Of a stretch of 36,620 bases of DNA, positions 13,810 to 22,078 are shown one piece after another. Made by a program: the position numbers and the translations under genes. Each line of letters opens with the position of its first letter. The stretch's first letter is position 1. The notes under the pieces are model-generated. The model did not search any database. It saw only the letters and a list, made by a program, of their open reading frames with translations, and was not told where the DNA came from. This DNA is from a virus, in IMG/VR virus record IMGVR_UViG_3300048771_000229, positions 1-36,620 of that record; one strand, given 5' to 3'.

Positions 13810-14232
13810 CTATTTGGTGGCCAGATATGCGATCACCTGGGCATACGCCGCGGCGACCAGCGGATCGCTGCCGACCAGCGCGAAGAGGTCGGGAATCTTG
13901 TACTGCGTCTTGTCGGCGAACAGTGCCAGCACCGAGACCGGGGCCAGCGGATCGCATTCGGACACGGTCACCAGGCTCACCGGCGCCGTCTTGCCGGAAA
14001 GCCGCTGCATCTGCGCGGCGACGGCCGCCACGACGGCGGCCGCGGCGGCATCCTTCGTGGTGTCGGCCACCACACGCTTGGCCAGCGAGCGATTGCCCAA
14101 AACGTGCTGGCCGTCGCAGGGCCGCAGCGTCGCGGACAGCAGCGGCGTCGAAAGGGTCAGCGAGCTGCTCCAGAAGGTGGCGCAGGAGGCGGTGGTGATG
14201 GGAGTCGGATTCGGCAGGGTGGGGTTGGACAT
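13810..14232 (-). CDS. Hypothetical tail-module protein (140 aa)
   Basis: The start is set at the ATG at 14232, after AAGG; an in-frame ATG at 14265 is less likely. The first 15 residues are Pro/Asn/Thr-rich. Residues 60-90 form an Ala-rich helix, and the C-terminus has hydrophobic helices (DPLVAAAYAQVIAYLATK). It lies between the minor tail protein and a fibre. No family was recognised. Confidence 0.68.
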   Translation of the reverse strand: MSNPTLPNPTPITTASCATFWSSSLTLSTPLLSATLRPCDGQHVLGNRSLAKRVVADTTKDAAAAAVVAAVAAQMQRLSGKTAPVSLVTVSECDPLAPVSVLALFADKTQYKIPDLFALVGSDPLVAAAYAQVIAYLATK

Positions 14233-14290
14233 GGGATTGGGCCTTGGGCTGGAGATTGTTTTCAAGATCGCCGCGTCGCCGGCGACGCGG

Positions 14291-15205
14291 TTAATACGGC
14301 GGTACCAGCTTCAGCGGCGCGAAGGCCGCCCGCTGCGTGTTGCGGAATCGCAGGTACACGTTATTGGCCGTGGCCGGCGTGAGCACGTGGCCCCTGCCAT
14401 CGAGGCGCTGGCCGCGGCCGTCGACGACGCCGGCGGCTCCGACGATCGGCTGCGGGGCGCCGTTGGCGTCCAGTTGCCGCGGGCCGGCATCGATGACGCA
14501 ATCGTAATCGAACGCGCCCACAAACGGCTGGCCGCCAGCGCCGGCGATGGGGGCGAAGCTACCGTCTACCGTCACCCGCGGACACACCAGCACGGTAAAG
14601 GTCCGCTTGAACCAATACGCGCCCTGCTCGAACAGCTCCGCGGTGGCGATGTTCTGGATCAGCGCCTCGCCCGGGTCCGCGCCCTGCCAGGCATCCGTGT
14701 TGCTGGCGTTGAGGTAGCTGCGGTCCTGCTGACGATTGAGACTGGTCTCGTAGCGCTCGATGGTGATTTCGTCCATCCAGATCGCCCGGGCCGGCGGCGG
14801 ATCGAAGGGCGTGCCGGCGGAATCCTTGTAGGCCAGCCCGTCGTAATCGGCGGGAAAATACTTTTGCAGCGGCGAGAACTTGTAGCTCCACACCGGCCGC
14901 CGCTGGTCGGGCGGTTTTTGACGATCTTGGGGATTGCCGATCTGATGCGTCGACCAGCGGACCTGCACCTCCCAGTGGTGCGGCGAGGTCTTGTTCTGCT
15001 CCGGATGGATGTAATTGCAGATGGCCGCATAATCGTCCGGGTAGGGCGAGTAGCCGTAGACCGGCAGCATGCCGCAGAGCAGGATGTTCACCTTCTGCTC
15101 GTTGGGCACGTTCGAGCGGACGGTGAACGCGCCTTCATACTCGCGCTGGCCATCGGGACCGATGGTCATTTTGACGCCGTTTTGTGGTCGTACCCAGAGG
15201 ATCAT
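14291..15205 (-). CDS. Putative minor tail protein
   Basis: The product is 304 residues from the ATG at 15205. The start is just downstream of a family A repeat, which occupies the place of a normal leader; no strong Shine-Dalgarno is visible. The protein is beta-rich with many aromatic residues (MLPVYGYSPYPDDYAAICNY). It follows the tape measure gene, where distal tail and baseplate hub proteins are found, so a tail-tip role is inferred from position. No motif settles the family. Confidence 0.7.
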   Translation of the reverse strand: MILWVRPQNGVKMTIGPDGQREYEGAFTVRSNVPNEQKVNILLCGMLPVYGYSPYPDDYAAICNYIHPEQNKTSPHHWEVQVRWSTHQIGNPQDRQKPPDQRRPVWSYKFSPLQKYFPADYDGLAYKDSAGTPFDPPPARAIWMDEITIERYETSLNRQQDRSYLNASNTDAWQGADPGEALIQNIATAELFEQGAYWFKRTFTVLVCPRVTVDGSFAPIAGAGGQPFVGAFDYDCVIDAGPRQLDANGAPQPIVGAAGVVDGRGQRLDGRGHVLTPATANNVYLRFRNTQRAAFAPLKLVPPY

Positions 15206-15228
15206 GTCGTATCCGTGTTCATCCGTGG

Positions 15229-17439
15229 CTAAAAGTCCGGAGCAGCCGCGGCGACGATGGGCTGCTTGGCCTTGGCGGCTTGCTCGGCGAGCCGCTTCTC
15301 GATCGCATCCAGCTTGGCGTTGGTGGCGATGGCCGCCTGGAGCTTCGGATCGTTCAACTGCGCCTGGACCTGCATGCTGTAGGCCTCGCGGCTGCCGGCG
15401 GCCATGGCGGCGATCGGCGAGACCGTTTCGACCTCGCCGGCACGCTCGGAAACGGCCTGGCGGCGCAATTGCCGTTCGCGGAGCCGCGCCTCGCCGCCGG
15501 TAATGTCTCCGCTATCGAAGGCTTTCTTGATGAGCCGCATCTGCTGTTCAAAATCGTCCTCCGGACGCTTCACGCCCAGGGCGGACAGCTCGCCGCGGGT
15601 CTCCGCTTCGCGGCGACGGCGAAGCTGCTCGGGATCGAGATCGCCGCGGGCAGCGGAGGCGTCGAGCTGCGTGTTATGTTTCTGATAGCGCTCGACGGCA
15701 TCGTCGAAGGCCTCGTCCAGGGCCGTCAGCGACTTGTCGGCTAGTTGCGTGGCCGTGCGACGGGCGACGTTGGCGGACAACTCGCCGCGGGCCGCCACGA
15801 AATGGGCATACTCCTCGGCGAAGTCCAGCACCACGTCGTGGATGCCCAGCCCGGAGAGCAGATTCTTGTAGTTCTGCTTGTGGACGAGGCCTTCCTGGTT
15901 CTTGTCCAGCCGGCCGCCGGCCAGATCGCGGTCGAGCTTCTTCTCTTCTTCTTGGTAGGCCTTCATGGGGTCTTGCCGCACCAGCGCCTTGACCTTCTCC
16001 TGCGCCTCATGGCGCTCGCGGTAGGCGGTGGCGGCCTTCTCGGCCTGGCTGCGGGCCCAGAGGGCCTCTTCGATCTCCATATCGCCCACGCCGGCCTTTT
16101 GCAGATCGCGGCGCATGCGGGCCGCGGCCGCGGCCTTTGGCCCCAGGGCTTCGTCGTGAACCGATTGGGTTTGTTCCGCGACGCTCTTCAGCGCCGTGCG
16201 CTGGCGATCGCGTTTGGCGGCTTCAGCCTCGGCTTGGATCCGCTGCTGTTCGCGCTCGGGGGCAAGACGCTCGTCCTCTTCGAGTTGCCGGTAGTATTCG
16301 GCCAGCTTGCCGCCCTGCCCCATGCCCTCAGCACGGCGCAACGAAGTCCGCTTGGCGCCGAAGACGCCCGTATCGCGGTCGAACATGCCAAAGGTGAGCA
16401 TGCTGCCGATGCCCTTGGCACCGCTGGCGAAGTTGGCGCTGCCGGCGTCGCCGACCTGCTTTATCGCCGCGTCTTCCTTGGCGCGCTTCTCCGCCGCGGC
16501 CGTCTTCTCGATCGTGGCCGGGTCCAGCTCGAAGACGTGGGCCATTTTGTCCTTGAGGTGATCTAGCGCCGGCAGCAGCTCGACGCCGGCCTTGCCGAAG
16601 AGGTCCACGGCCTCCTTGGCGCGCTCGGCGGGACTGACCGTCTTGCCGAGCGCGTCGCTCACCTCGATCATGGCCTGTTTCAAGGGCTCGCTGGCCAGCT
16701 TGGTGGCATCCAGCCCCATCGACTTGAAGGCATCCGGATTGTCGATCATCGATCGCTGCAGCTTGGAGGCGGCGCCGGCGTCGATGCCAACGTCATTCAG
16801 CCGTCCGGTGTCCTCGACGCTCTGCCCCAGTTCGCGCGACTGGCGGCCGATCTCGACGGCGTGCTGGCGGCGCTCGGCGATGACGTCCATGCCCTCGTCG
16901 TAGCGGTGGCTTGCATAAGCGGATACGGCGCCCACGCCTGCCAGGGCGAGGGCGCCGGGTCCGCCGCCGATCATCGACAGCCCACGACCCAACAGTCCGC
17001 CAGCCTGGCCCAGCGGTCCGCCGACGCCACTGAGTTGGCCCATGGCAACGCGGAGCGAATCGGCAACCTTGGTGCCGCCTTCGCCGATCTTGGCCGCCAT
17101 CTCGGCGGCGTCGCGGCTGAGGCGGGTCTGCGCCGTCTTGCCCCAGGGCGACTTGAGGTCGTCGCCGATCTGTTCCTTCCATGCGGCGCTGCTGCCCTTG
17201 TTGCCGCCGAGCATGCCGTCGATATTGGCCAGGGGACCTGCCCCGCCACGCATGGCACGGACCCAGTTGTCGTGTTCCTGCAGCGCGCGGGCCTCGGCCT
17301 GCTTGACGGAGTCGAAGGAGCGGTTGAAACGCTTCTCCATCTTCTCCGCGGCGTCGCCGGCCTGCGCAAAGCCGGCGGTCGCGCCAGCGGCGTTGGCCAA
17401 GAGGTCGATGCGGATTTTGCCGGCTACGCTGTCGCCCAT
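15229..17439 (-). CDS. Tail tape measure protein
   Basis: The product is 736 residues from the ATG at 17439. It is the longest protein of the window and follows the G/GT pair, the canonical place. It is mostly helical with long charged coiled coils (residues 315-480 and 520-650). A Gly/Ala-rich hydrophobic segment lies near 150-185 (GGPGALALAGVGAVSAYASHR). At about 0.15 nm per residue the tail would be near 110 nm. It sets tail length and is ejected with the DNA. No lytic domain was seen. Confidence 0.9.
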   Translation of the reverse strand: MGDSVAGKIRIDLLANAAGATAGFAQAGDAAEKMEKRFNRSFDSVKQAEARALQEHDNWVRAMRGGAGPLANIDGMLGGNKGSSAAWKEQIGDDLKSPWGKTAQTRLSRDAAEMAAKIGEGGTKVADSLRVAMGQLSGVGGPLGQAGGLLGRGLSMIGGGPGALALAGVGAVSAYASHRYDEGMDVIAERRQHAVEIGRQSRELGQSVEDTGRLNDVGIDAGAASKLQRSMIDNPDAFKSMGLDATKLASEPLKQAMIEVSDALGKTVSPAERAKEAVDLFGKAGVELLPALDHLKDKMAHVFELDPATIEKTAAAEKRAKEDAAIKQVGDAGSANFASGAKGIGSMLTFGMFDRDTGVFGAKRTSLRRAEGMGQGGKLAEYYRQLEEDERLAPEREQQRIQAEAEAAKRDRQRTALKSVAEQTQSVHDEALGPKAAAAARMRRDLQKAGVGDMEIEEALWARSQAEKAATAYRERHEAQEKVKALVRQDPMKAYQEEEKKLDRDLAGGRLDKNQEGLVHKQNYKNLLSGLGIHDVVLDFAEEYAHFVAARGELSANVARRTATQLADKSLTALDEAFDDAVERYQKHNTQLDASAARGDLDPEQLRRRREAETRGELSALGVKRPEDDFEQQMRLIKKAFDSGDITGGEARLRERQLRRQAVSERAGEVETVSPIAAMAAGSREAYSMQVQAQLNDPKLQAAIATNAKLDAIEKRLAEQAAKAKQPIVAAAAPDF

Positions 17440-17450
17440 GATCGGGACTT

Positions 17451-17482
17451 AGCCACGGATGAACACGGATTCAACACGGATT
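17451..17482. repeat. Family A repeat supplying the stop of the T frame
   Basis: This copy, read in the T frame, gives the last codons NPC and the TGA at 17473-17471. The repeat fills the gap between the T frame and the tape measure start. Confidence 0.7.
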
Positions 17483-18186
17483 CTTCGTTCTTTCCTCTTC
17501 CTGCCGCCGGCGGACTTCGCAGATCGCGTCCCAGGTGGCCTGCATCTGCTCTTGCGTTTGCAACTTGGGCTGGCGGTTGCGACGGAGGTAGTGCATGTAT
17601 TCGACGGGCTCTTTTGGCGGCAGACCAGCGGCCGCGTCGGCGTGCATGATCTGCGTGCCGGTGGCGAAATCGCTGCGCTCCTCGGCCCAGGGCTCCAAGG
17701 CGTACAGTTCCCGCCACTCCTCGAAGAGGGCAGGCGGCGTTTCGCTCAGCAGGCGGTCGACGTCGAGTCCGTACCCGGTTGGGCAAGTGCGGCACAGCAG
17801 GAAGGCGAACCAGCGCCTGCCGTGCCCGGCGAGTTTTTTCGCCAGAGCGTGCGGTTAGCCTCCGTGAGGCCGTTTTGCTCGCGGGCGGCCCAATAGAGCC
17901 GTTCGACCATCGGGGTGAGCTGCTCGCAGGTCGAGAGCCACAGAATGTCTTCCGGCTGGAAGATGCGGCTGCCGGCGGAGTCGCAGGCGGCCGCCACGAC
18001 GAAGGCCGCGCGCTCATCGGTGGCCTCCTCGCCATCGGCCTTTTGCCAGAGGCTGGCGATCTGGCGGAGGTTTACCCGGCCGACGTAGATCTGGCCGTCC
18101 CACTGCGGCAGCTCCGGCGTGGGGACGAGGAGAACGGCCTTGGGGGCCGACTGGATGAAAGAACGGATGTCGTCACGTAGGGCCAT
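17471..18186 (-). CDS. Tail assembly chaperone G-T fusion made by -1 frameshift
   Basis: Ribosomes slipping on A-AAA-AAC at 17839-17833 (codons 116-118 of G) would continue with CTC GCC GGG in the -1 frame to 17471. The fusion is about 238 residues: 118 from G and 120 from T. The T frame has no start or Shine-Dalgarno at its beginning and reads as real protein (LAGHGRRWFAFLLCRTC, VEYMHYLRRNRQPK). This is the lambda G/GT arrangement and the expected location. Confidence 0.82.
17746..18186 (-). CDS. Tail assembly chaperone G (zero-frame product)
   Basis: The product is 146 residues from the ATG at 18186. Residues 1-118 look globular and conserved. Residues after Asn118 (SPGTAGAGSPSCCAALAQPG) are low-complexity, as expected for read-through past a frameshift site. 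It lies between the tail tube gene and the tape measure gene, the position of lambda G. Such chaperones coat the tape measure during assembly and are absent from the virion. Confidence 0.8.
   Translation of the reverse strand: MALRDDIRSFIQSAPKAVLLVPTPELPQWDGQIYVGRVNLRQIASLWQKADGEEATDERAAFVVAAACDSAGSRIFQPEDILWLSTCEQLTPMVERLYWAAREQNGLTEANRTLWRKNSPGTAGAGSPSCCAALAQPGTDSTSTAC
17833..17839 (-). promoter_or_regulatory. Programmed -1 frameshift slippery heptamer A AAA AAC
   Basis: The heptamer lies in the correct zero-frame phase (CGA AAA AAC) at the end of the conserved part of G. Both tRNAs can re-pair after a one-base slip. A GC-rich stretch follows, but I did not define a stimulating structure. 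Confidence 0.85.
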
Positions 18187-18249
18187 GAATTACTCGCAGT
18201 TGGAGGTCGGTTGGTGGGCATCGTTAAACCGCAAGCGTCCGGGACGGCA

Positions 18250-18615
18250 TCACTCCGCGTCGGGCACGGTGGGCCGCAGTTCGACGTCGCCGGTGATGGG
18301 AGCATCCCAATCGCCAGAGTTGTTGATCGGGCCGACCTGCCAGGTTCCGGGGCAGGTGGTGGTCAGGCCGTTCTTCCAGGTAATCGACAGCGCGCCCTTC
18401 TGGCCTTGCGTCATGGCGCAGCCGCCTTTGAACTTCACCTTGCAGGCGAAGTCGGGCTGGGTGCTGATCTCGAAGAGCTTGTTGGCGTCCTCGGGCTGAG
18501 TGACGTCGACCCACGTGCCGCCTTCGCTGACGGCGATGCCGACGACCTGGGTGACAGCGGAGGCGTTGAAGTTCAAAACGCTGCCGTTGAACATGCGGGA
18601 AACGGGAGTGGGCAT
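18250..18615 (-). CDS. Putative major tail tube protein
   Basis: The product is 121 residues from the ATG at 18615, with AAAGGA upstream. It is beta-rich (KVKFKGGCAMTQGQKGALSITW, TWQVGPINNSGDWD) and sits immediately before the G/GT pair, where the tail tube gene is found in lambda-like phages. It is shorter than lambda gpV, which carries an extra domain. Assignment rests on position, size and predicted fold. Confidence 0.65.
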   Translation of the reverse strand: MPTPVSRMFNGSVLNFNASAVTQVVGIAVSEGGTWVDVTQPEDANKLFEISTQPDFACKVKFKGGCAMTQGQKGALSITWKNGLTTTCPGTWQVGPINNSGDWDAPITGDVELRPTVPDAE

Positions 18616-18639
18616 TTTGCTATCCTTTCGGTAGGGGAA

Positions 18640-19299
18640 TCAGTTGGAATTCAGCTTAGCGGCCTCGGCTTCGATCAGCGGTCCGGCCTGCTCCGCGAGC
18701 ATGGCCTCGACTTGCGGGGCCGCCTCGGCGAAGGCGCGATCGATGAAGTCGTCCGGCGGCACGGCCGCCGCCTTCTTGCCAAAGAACCGGCCGCTGGTGA
18801 TGTTCGCGAGGATGGTACTGGAGGCGCGGCGCCGCGCACCGACAGGAATGGCGAAGTGGCCCCTATAACCGTGGCCAAGTATATCCGTGCCTTCGCCGTA
18901 GCCGCCGAGGCGAGCGCCGGCGACGGATTCCTTGCGGCCGCCGGTGACCAGGTGCAGATACTGCGTCGGGTTGCGGGCATCCTCCTCGCCCGCGTCTGGG
19001 CGGCTGCCGCGGGCGATCTTCAGTTGTCCCCTGGCCCCCGCCGTCACCAGGCGGCGGAAGCCGCGGCGGGCGCCCACGGCGACAAAGAATCCGCTGGCGT
19101 ACTCCCGCAACGCCGAGGCGCCCAGGGCGAGCCGAAGTAGGCCAGTCTCGCTGGGCGCGGCGGCGCGCGTGGTCTCGGCAACCAGCGCCGCGGCCTTCCG
19201 CATCAGCGGCGTCAGCACGCGCTCCTGCGCGGCCTTGGGCAGCGTCTCGAAGAGCGCCTGCAGTTGCTTGTCGCCGGTAAGGTTGAAGGTCAGGGGCAT
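18640..19299 (-). CDS. HK97 gp10-like neck/tail completion protein
   Basis: The product is 219 residues from the ATG at 19299. The N-terminal region (LFETLPKAAQERVLTPLMRKAAALVAETTRAAAPSETGLL) fits the HK97 gp10/lambda Z-type family, in which an N-terminal helix is followed by a beta domain that joins tail to head. It lies between the head-tail joining and tail tube genes. The start abuts a family C repeat. The protein is longer than many homologues. Confidence 0.72.
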   Translation of the reverse strand: MPLTFNLTGDKQLQALFETLPKAAQERVLTPLMRKAAALVAETTRAAAPSETGLLRLALGASALREYASGFFVAVGARRGFRRLVTAGARGQLKIARGSRPDAGEEDARNPTQYLHLVTGGRKESVAGARLGGYGEGTDILGHGYRGHFAIPVGARRRASSTILANITSGRFFGKKAAAVPPDDFIDRAFAEAAPQVEAMLAEQAGPLIEAEAAKLNSN

Positions 19300-19308
19300 G
19301 GGGAGAAG

Positions 19309-19386
19309 GGAGTCAGGAGGAAGGAGGAAGGAGGAAGGAGGAAGAAAACGCGACGGCGAAGCCGGCGGCGATGATTCTGTCTCCTA
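19309..19386. repeat. Family C repeat element
   Basis: GGAGTCAGGAGG, a run of GGAAGGA steps, and the partly complementary CTCCTAACTCCTG fill the gap between the tail completion gene and the gene ending at 19401. Similar units occur at 6116-6150, 20438-20475, 32360-32464 and 36561-36580. Confidence 0.6.
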
Positions 19387-19400
19387 ACTCCTGTATTCTC

Positions 19401-19877
19401 TTAGTACCGTCGGAACGTTCCCAAAATCTCGCTGAAAAAGCGGCTGTCGTGGTGCCACTCGTCATGGTTACGGGCCACCGGGCGACGGGCCTTGATGCAG
19501 GTCATCGCGTCGCCGTCACCGACATCCAGCTCCAAAGCGGCGTCGCGGCTCTTGAGGAAGTCGCGGACCGCGGCGGACAGGCCGCTTAGGTCGCGCGCCA
19601 TCTGTTCCTCGTCGATGTTGGCCGGCTTGCCCATCTGAACTATCACGAGAAGATCAAAATCCTCGTGGCACTCGCCGCGATCGCTCTGGCAGTCGTCCGC
19701 AGCGTCCAGCACCCACACCAGCGGCGCGGCGAGCTGAGCGCTGGTCAGCTCGATATTCACGTCGGCTGACCATTGGCAGGTGACCGCGTAGCGATTGCCG
19801 CAGATCTCCCAGGTCGGGAACGCGGCGGCCAGGGCGGCGACCAGGGCATCGGCAGCGGAAAGGAGGGTATCAGGCAT
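19401..19877 (-). CDS. Putative tail terminator/minor tail U-like protein
   Basis: The product is 158 residues from the ATG at 19877. The alternating hydrophobic strands and helix (FDLLVIVQMGKPANID, LSGLSAAVRDFL) fit small tail-terminator-like folds. It lies between the head-tail joining gene and the gp10-like gene. The call is based on size and order; no diagnostic residue is known. A perfect hairpin lies just upstream at 19898-19926. Confidence 0.55.
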   Translation of the reverse strand: MPDTLLSAADALVAALAAAFPTWEICGNRYAVTCQWSADVNIELTSAQLAAPLVWVLDAADDCQSDRGECHEDFDLLVIVQMGKPANIDEEQMARDLSGLSAAVRDFLKSRDAALELDVGDGDAMTCIKARRPVARNHDEWHHDSRFFSEILGTFRRY

Positions 19878-19897
19878 GGTTGGTTGGCAGTGGGAAT

Positions 19898-19926
19898 ATA
19901 GGTCTTATAGCTCCTATAAGACCTAT
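19898..19926. repeat. 13-bp perfect hairpin between head-tail genes
   Basis: ATAGGTCTTATAG, CTC, CTATAAGACCTAT is a perfect inverted repeat in the gap between 19877 and 19931. A related, less perfect sequence lies inside the coding region at about 5207-5238. It may be a dispersed repeat and may also weaken read-through in the late operon. Confidence 0.6.
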
Positions 19927-19930
19927 CTTT

Positions 19931-20329
19931 CTAGAGCCGGACTTTCTTCGTGTGAACGCGCAGTCTGAGACCCTGCGGATCGCAGGACCGGTAGCACCTG
20001 GTCCCCGGCATGGGCAGCGCCTCGTATTCCTCGCCAGCGATCGGGCGGCGGTCTGGGCCCAGCGGGCGAAACCGCATGCGGTCCTGGGGCTCGGTTTGCA
20101 CGCCGTCGAACACCAGATCGGCCGCGGGAAATAAAAAGTCGCGGTCGGAAAATTCGACGCGGACCGTGCCGCTCATGCCGTTGTCGCTGGCTTGCTCCAG
20201 GGCCGTGCCAAAGGTGCAATGCTCGATCAGGCAGACCTGGCCCTGCCACTCGACTTCGACGGCGCCGCCTTGCAGTCGCGCGGAGGCGCGGCCGGAGGCG
20301 GCGATGGCAAGGGCGAGCAGGCGGGACAT
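19931..20329 (-). CDS. Putative head-tail joining (head closure) protein
   Basis: The product is 132 residues from the ATG at 20329. Its pattern (LVFDGVQTEPQDRMRF, YEALPMPGTRCYRSCDPQGLRLRVHTKKV) resembles small head-tail joining proteins of the lambda gpFII kind, which often end in a similar RVHTKxV motif. It lies after the decoration-like gene and before the tail-terminator-like gene. The gene start is 9 bases from a family A repeat. Confidence 0.65.
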   Translation of the reverse strand: MSRLLALAIAASGRASARLQGGAVEVEWQGQVCLIEHCTFGTALEQASDNGMSGTVRVEFSDRDFLFPAADLVFDGVQTEPQDRMRFRPLGPDRRPIAGEEYEALPMPGTRCYRSCDPQGLRLRVHTKKVRL

Positions 20330-20438
20330 GAAGAGTCAGCCACGGATGGACACGGATTCGACACGGATCATGCGACGGCGAAAGAATCGCCGTTTGTGGC
20401 GTTGTCGGCCGAGCAGGCGGAACATGGGCGCGGAGCCG

Positions 20439-20467
20439 GGAGTCAGGAGATTCTTACTCCTGACTCC
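20439..20467. repeat. Family C hairpin downstream of the decoration-like gene
   Basis: GGAGTCAGGAG, seven-base loop, CTCCTGACTCC is a perfect 11-bp inverted repeat 19 bases beyond the stop of the 20486-20908 gene. A further CTCCTGACTCC-type copy follows directly. Confidence 0.6.
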
Positions 20468-20485
20468 TGACTCCTTGCTTCTTTT

Positions 20486-20908
20486 TCAGAACAGCAGTTG
20501 CAGCGCGGCGCTGGCCAGGTGGCAGTCGCCGGCCAGGGCGCCGGTCACGACCTGGACGGCCAGGTAGCGCGGGCAGTTGCTGGGCAGCTTGAAGCGGTAG
20601 GTGGCCGCGGCGGCGCCGGCACCGCCGGCACCGGTCTGCACGATGGCCGAGCCGACCAGCGACGTCAGGGCGTCGGCCGTGGCACCGCCCATGACCGAAT
20701 AGGTGGCCGTCTTGCCATCGGGCAGTTGCGCGGTCGTCAGCACCGGGGCGCTGAGCAAGGCCTCGCACTCGGCCAGTTGCGCCGACAGGCCGGTCAGCGT
20801 GCCGGTGTCGAGCACGGCCGAGGTCACCGTGCCAGGGGCAGCCGGCAGGGCGATGCTGTTGTTCAACGACGCGTCTTGGAGGCCGTAGCGGCCAGCGATG
20901 TTATCCAT
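20486..20908 (-). CDS. Putative capsid decoration/cement protein
   Basis: The product is 140 residues from the ATG at 20908. The pattern of small, Ala/Thr-rich beta strands ending in LPSNCPRYLAVQVVTGALAG resembles short capsid cement proteins encoded next to major capsid genes. It lies directly downstream of the major capsid gene. Identity is inferred from position, size and this C-terminal pattern. Confidence 0.6.
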   Translation of the reverse strand: MDNIAGRYGLQDASLNNSIALPAAPGTVTSAVLDTGTLTGLSAQLAECEALLSAPVLTTAQLPDGKTATYSVMGGATADALTSLVGSAIVQTGAGGAGAAAATYRFKLPSNCPRYLAVQVVTGALAGDCHLASAALQLLF

Positions 20909-20953
20909 GAGCTTTGTATCTTTCGTGGTTGGAGGGCGGTAAGGTTCTCAGGT

Positions 20954-20998
20954 ACGGGGTCCATGGCGAGAGCCGCAGCCGGTCGCCATGGAACCCGT
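20954..20998. terminator. Strong hairpin between capsid and decoration-like genes
   Basis: A 16-bp stem (20954-20969 with 20983-20998) with one mismatch and a 13-base loop lies in the 191-bp gap downstream of the capsid gene. It lacks a T-run. It may stabilise the capsid mRNA end or be another dispersed repeat. A family D repeat (21012-21045) and a family A repeat (21052-21081) fill the rest of the gap. Confidence 0.45.
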
Positions 20999-21099
20999 GT
21001 GATGGTCGATCGTAGTGGGCCTGCGCTTCGCTTGTCCCACCCTGCTTCTTAATCCGTGTCTTATCGGTGTTCATCCGTGGCCGCTTGTCCGCGCTTCGC

Positions 21100-22029
21100 T
21101 CAGCTCACGGCTTCCGTGTTGCTGATGCCGGAGGTGGCGTACAGGGGCACGCCCTCGAAATCCGTGGGCGTGGGCGCCGGCTGGCCGGTCGGGTTGGTCG
21201 CCGTCCGCGACTCGCGGATCTGCTCGCGCACTTCCTTCGTCATGAAGTACATGTGCGGCTGGCGGGGATCCGGGAACAGCGTCTTGAGCTGCCCCAAGAG
21301 CTTGTCGTTGGCGCGGTGCGTGGTGTCGCCGGGGTCCACGCTGATGTTCTTGATCCGCGCCACGCTCCACTTGCTGGCCACGCACAGCCCGGGCCGCGCC
21401 AGGATGTCCTGGTAGTAGGCCGGGTAGGGATTGCCGGGGCCATCGTATGCGACGACCTCTTTCACGGCGCTCAAGTTCAGCATGCCGTTCAGGCCCCAAA
21501 GCCATCCGCAATCGCGGACGCCCCAGCGGACGGCCCAGATCGAACTGGTTTTGGTGGCGCCGGAGGCGCCGGCGTCGATGACCATCGACGGGTCGACGCA
21601 GGCCTGCACGCCGGGGAAACCCTTGGGATCGTTGTCGATGCCGTAGTAGAACTGGCTCGACAGGTTGATCATGGAGGCCTCGGTCATGCCGATGCCTTCC
21701 ATGGCGATGAAGGCCTGCGCGCCGCGCTCGTAGGCGTCGGCAACCGCCTTGTCCGGCTGCCAGATTGGGTTGAGGATGAAACACTCGAAGAGGCGGTTCT
21801 CGTACTGGCTGGCGAAGCGCGGCGTGCCTTCATTGGCGGCGCGGAAACCGACCCGTCCGTAGGCGGTCCGAACCTGTTGGCGGAAGTGGATGCCGGGGAT
21901 GGTGTCGGCGAAGCCGTTGTCCAGCTCGGGCGAGACGCGGACGACTTCTTCGACCAGGCCGCGGGTGGCGTCGCAGCCGTTGATGGTGGCGATGTCGAGC
22001 AACGTCGGCTGGCCAAGTGCATTGGGCAT
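21100..22029 (-). CDS. Major capsid protein
   Basis: The product is 309 residues from the ATG at 22029, with AAAGGAT upstream. Position after protease-scaffold, size and motifs (VRTAYGRVGFRAANEGTP, SSIWAVRWGVRDCGWLWGLNG, PGLCVASKWSVARIKNI) fit an HK97-fold major capsid protein. The N-terminal region probably forms the N-arm. It assembles the icosahedral shell on the protease-scaffold protein and portal. It has an unusually well placed ribosome-binding site compared with neighbours, in keeping with high expression. Confidence 0.85.
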   Translation of the reverse strand: MPNALGQPTLLDIATINGCDATRGLVEEVVRVSPELDNGFADTIPGIHFRQQVRTAYGRVGFRAANEGTPRFASQYENRLFECFILNPIWQPDKAVADAYERGAQAFIAMEGIGMTEASMINLSSQFYYGIDNDPKGFPGVQACVDPSMVIDAGASGATKTSSIWAVRWGVRDCGWLWGLNGMLNLSAVKEVVAYDGPGNPYPAYYQDILARPGLCVASKWSVARIKNISVDPGDTTHRANDKLLGQLKTLFPDPRQPHMYFMTKEVREQIRESRTATNPTGQPAPTPTDFEGVPLYATSGISNTEAVS

Positions 22030-22078
22030 GGGAGAGATCCTTTCGAGGAGCGGGTGGTTTTAGTTGGCGGGGGACAAA

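Noticed and set aside
17424-18035. Third minus-strand frame overlapping G/T
   Set aside because: It does not continue either conserved part; the A AAA AAC slip explains the G and T frames.
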